Assembly (NCBI GenBank): GCA_029858755.1
Contig: JAOUEK010000102.1
Span: 1 to 7,003, forward strand
Length of the DNA stretch: 7,003 bases
Source: Thermoleophilia bacterium
Lineage (GTDB): Bacteria; Actinomycetota; Thermoleophilia; Gaiellales; Gaiellaceae
Direction of reading: 5' to 3'
How positions within the stretch are numbered: position 1 is the stretch's first letter; each line of letters starts with the position of its first letter. Below the pieces are notes generated by a model. The model had not been told where the DNA came from. It made no database searches and worked only from the letters and a program-made list of their open reading frames with translations. Of the stretch, positions 6,627-7,003 are shown one piece after another. Both the position numbers and the translations under genes were made by a program.

Positions 6627-7003
6627 TCGCGGTCGAGGCGATCGAGGCAGCCCGCGAGCGGATCGCCGACGTCGCGCTGCGGACACCCCTCGTGCGCCTC
6701 GACGCCGACGGGCCGGCGGAGATCTGGCTGAAGCTCGAGTGTCTGCAGCCGATCCGGTCGTTCAAGATCCGCGGGGCCGCGAACGCGGTGCGGCTTGCCG
6801 ATCCGGAGACGGTGCGCCGTGGCCTGTGGACGACGAGCGCGGGGAACATGGCCCAGGGCGTCGCCTGGATGGCGAGGGAGCTCGGTCTCGAGGCGACGGT
6901 CGTCGCGCCCGACCACGCCCCGGCGGCGAAGCTCGACGCGATCCAGCGGCTCGGAGGGCGCGTCGTGCCAGTGCCCTTCGACCGCTGGTGGCAGGCGATG
7001 GAG
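6623..7003 (+). CDS. Threonine/serine dehydratase-like PLP enzyme (fold type II), N-terminal part
   Basis: The frame is open to the window end (127 codons). It reads (L/M)IAVEAIEAARERIADVAL, then RTPLVRL, WLKLECLQPIRSFKIRGA with the Schiff-base lysine K48, TTSAGNMAQGVAWMARELG (70-88), VVAPDHAPAAKLDAIQRLGG and FDRWWQAME. This is the typical order of cytoplasmic fold-type II dehydratases, which eliminate water from beta-hydroxy amino acids. The usual SAGNHAQG phosphate/substrate loop has Met76 in place of His. No ATG, GTG or TTG is available at the expected N-terminus; the next in-frame GTG falls inside RTPLVRL and would delete conserved residues. CTG 6623, overlapping the previous stop as CTGA, aligns with the usual starting Met. 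The substrate is unknown. Confidence 0.85.
   Translation, partial: MIAVEAIEAARERIADVALRTPLVRLDADGPAEIWLKLECLQPIRSFKIRGAANAVRLADPETVRRGLWTTSAGNMAQGVAWMARELGLEATVVAPDHAPAAKLDAIQRLGGRVVPVPFDRWWQAME

Overview
This is a high-GC window with frequent GTG starts, short intergenic gaps and overlapping start/stop codons. The gene content (actinobacterial-type NADP glutamate dehydrogenase, a DUF3052-type protein, a lipoprotein cytochrome c) and the strong G/C third-position bias suggest a high-GC actinobacterium, possibly of the Thermoleophilia (Solirubrobacterales/Gaiellales) type. The taxonomic call is inference only. No tRNA, rRNA, CRISPR array, transposase or phage gene is visible, and no stretch of more than 300 bases lacks a gene.

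Layout. (1) 1-408 (+) is the C-terminal part of a luciferase-like flavin oxidoreductase. It converges on a small 2-TM potassium-channel-like protein, 840-400 (-), and the two genes overlap tail to tail by 9 nt inside a double palindrome. (2) That 58-bp double palindrome (358-415) recurs identically at 961-1018, so the channel gene is bracketed by two copies of a REP-like element. (3) 1087-3093 (+) holds a lipoprotein cytochrome c, a DUF3052-like protein and a 12-TM MFS transporter, closely spaced. (4) 3234-4628 (+) is an NADP-type glutamate dehydrogenase with its own roughly 95-nt leader. (5) 4687-7003 (+) is a tight three-gene run: an aldo/keto reductase, an ornithine cyclodeaminase/mu-crystallin family reductase, and a PLP-dependent threonine dehydratase-like enzyme cut by the window end. 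These genes overlap by 4 nt at each junction (GTGA, then apparently CTGA).

How the genes may work together. The last three genes look like one translationally coupled amino-acid or imine metabolism operon. A beta-eliminating PLP enzyme beside an imine-reductase-family protein resembles the EutB/EutC pair of hydroxyectoine catabolism and suggests a dehydrate-then-reduce route. Glutamate dehydrogenase just upstream links to the same nitrogen pool, but a hairpin and a candidate promoter separate it from the operon.

The most notable observations are the double palindrome that supplies both stop codons of two convergent genes, a cytochrome c whose usual distal Met is replaced by His with no other Met in the mature protein, a channel pore reading TVGFV in place of TVGYG, and a likely CTG start codon. 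Nothing here proves a wholly new system; the repeat family and the reductase/dehydratase pair are the best leads.
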